From assembly GCF_000757905.1 (NCBI RefSeq), contig NZ_JRLH01000010.1: a stretch of 64,000 nt of DNA. One strand, written 5' to 3'. The first letter of the stretch is position 1. Each line of letters starts with the position of its first letter. The position numbers and the translations under genes were made by a program. The stretch comes from Arsenophonus nilaparvatae. Its GTDB lineage: Bacteria; Pseudomonadota; Gammaproteobacteria; Enterobacterales; Enterobacteriaceae. This document shows, piece by piece, positions 63,923 to 64,000 of this stretch. The notes below the pieces were generated by a model, which saw nothing but the letters and a program-made list of their open reading frames with translations, did no database searches and had not been told where the DNA came from.

Positions 63923-64000
63923 AAAGAAAAAGCGGCATTTATGCTAATTGCCGATAAGAATTTTAAGTAAACTAACTTATTTTACTCGTGACAAAATAAC

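Overview
The window is chromosomal DNA of an AT-rich gammaproteobacterium. Almost every housekeeping protein is closely similar in sequence and length to its E. coli counterpart, and several E. coli neighbourhoods are kept (ligB/gmk-rpoZ-spoT-trmH-recG, glyQS, dppABCDF, mobBA, yihD-srkA-dsbA-polA). This places it in Enterobacterales. The AT-rich, ORF-poor intergenic stretches, decaying genes and expanded two-partner secretion genes suggest a host-associated member of Morganellaceae, perhaps Arsenophonus-like. The genus is inference from style, not proof.

Layout. 1-3732: end of bipA, then yihX, dtd and fabY. 3780-7875: yicH and gltS, separated by 1.1 kb of ORF-poor DNA where E. coli carries xanP. 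7949-13845 (minus): gmk-rpoZ-spoT-trmH-recG. 14137-17954: ligB, yicG, yidR. 18197-18971: an outer-membrane barrel gene broken by nine copies of a 7-bp repeat. 19226-27408: yidQ, avtA, tag, a lipoprotein, a decayed gene, glyQS. 27560-32969: two small TpsA exoprotein genes (minus), tRNA-Pro and one TpsB transporter gene (plus). 33401-39069: dppABCDF dipeptide transporter. 39430-44850: three tandem small TpsA units (plus), the third decayed. 45342-50916: yhjJ, yhjD, yqjC, rlmJ, gor. 51167-53571: a frameshifted alpha/beta hydrolase, then mobBA. 53939-57719: an accessory cassette (small proteins, nitrilase-family amidase, NCS1 permease, PAS/LuxR-type regulator). 58062-63922: cutA, yihD, srkA, dsbA, polA.

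Most distinctive content. (1) A family of short TpsA proteins (about 450-560 residues: TPS domain plus a small beta-helix, no large repeat region and no C-terminal toxin) with a single TpsB in view. The plus-strand trio consists of complete promoter-gene-terminator units made by tandem duplication. (2) The surface barrel gene carries a TTAATGC tract expanded from an inferred two copies to nine. By the arithmetic of the repeat, only two copies can give full-length protein. (3) A self-contained nitrilase/permease/regulator cassette sits between mobA and cutA-yihD. No insertion sequence, prophage or CRISPR array was seen.
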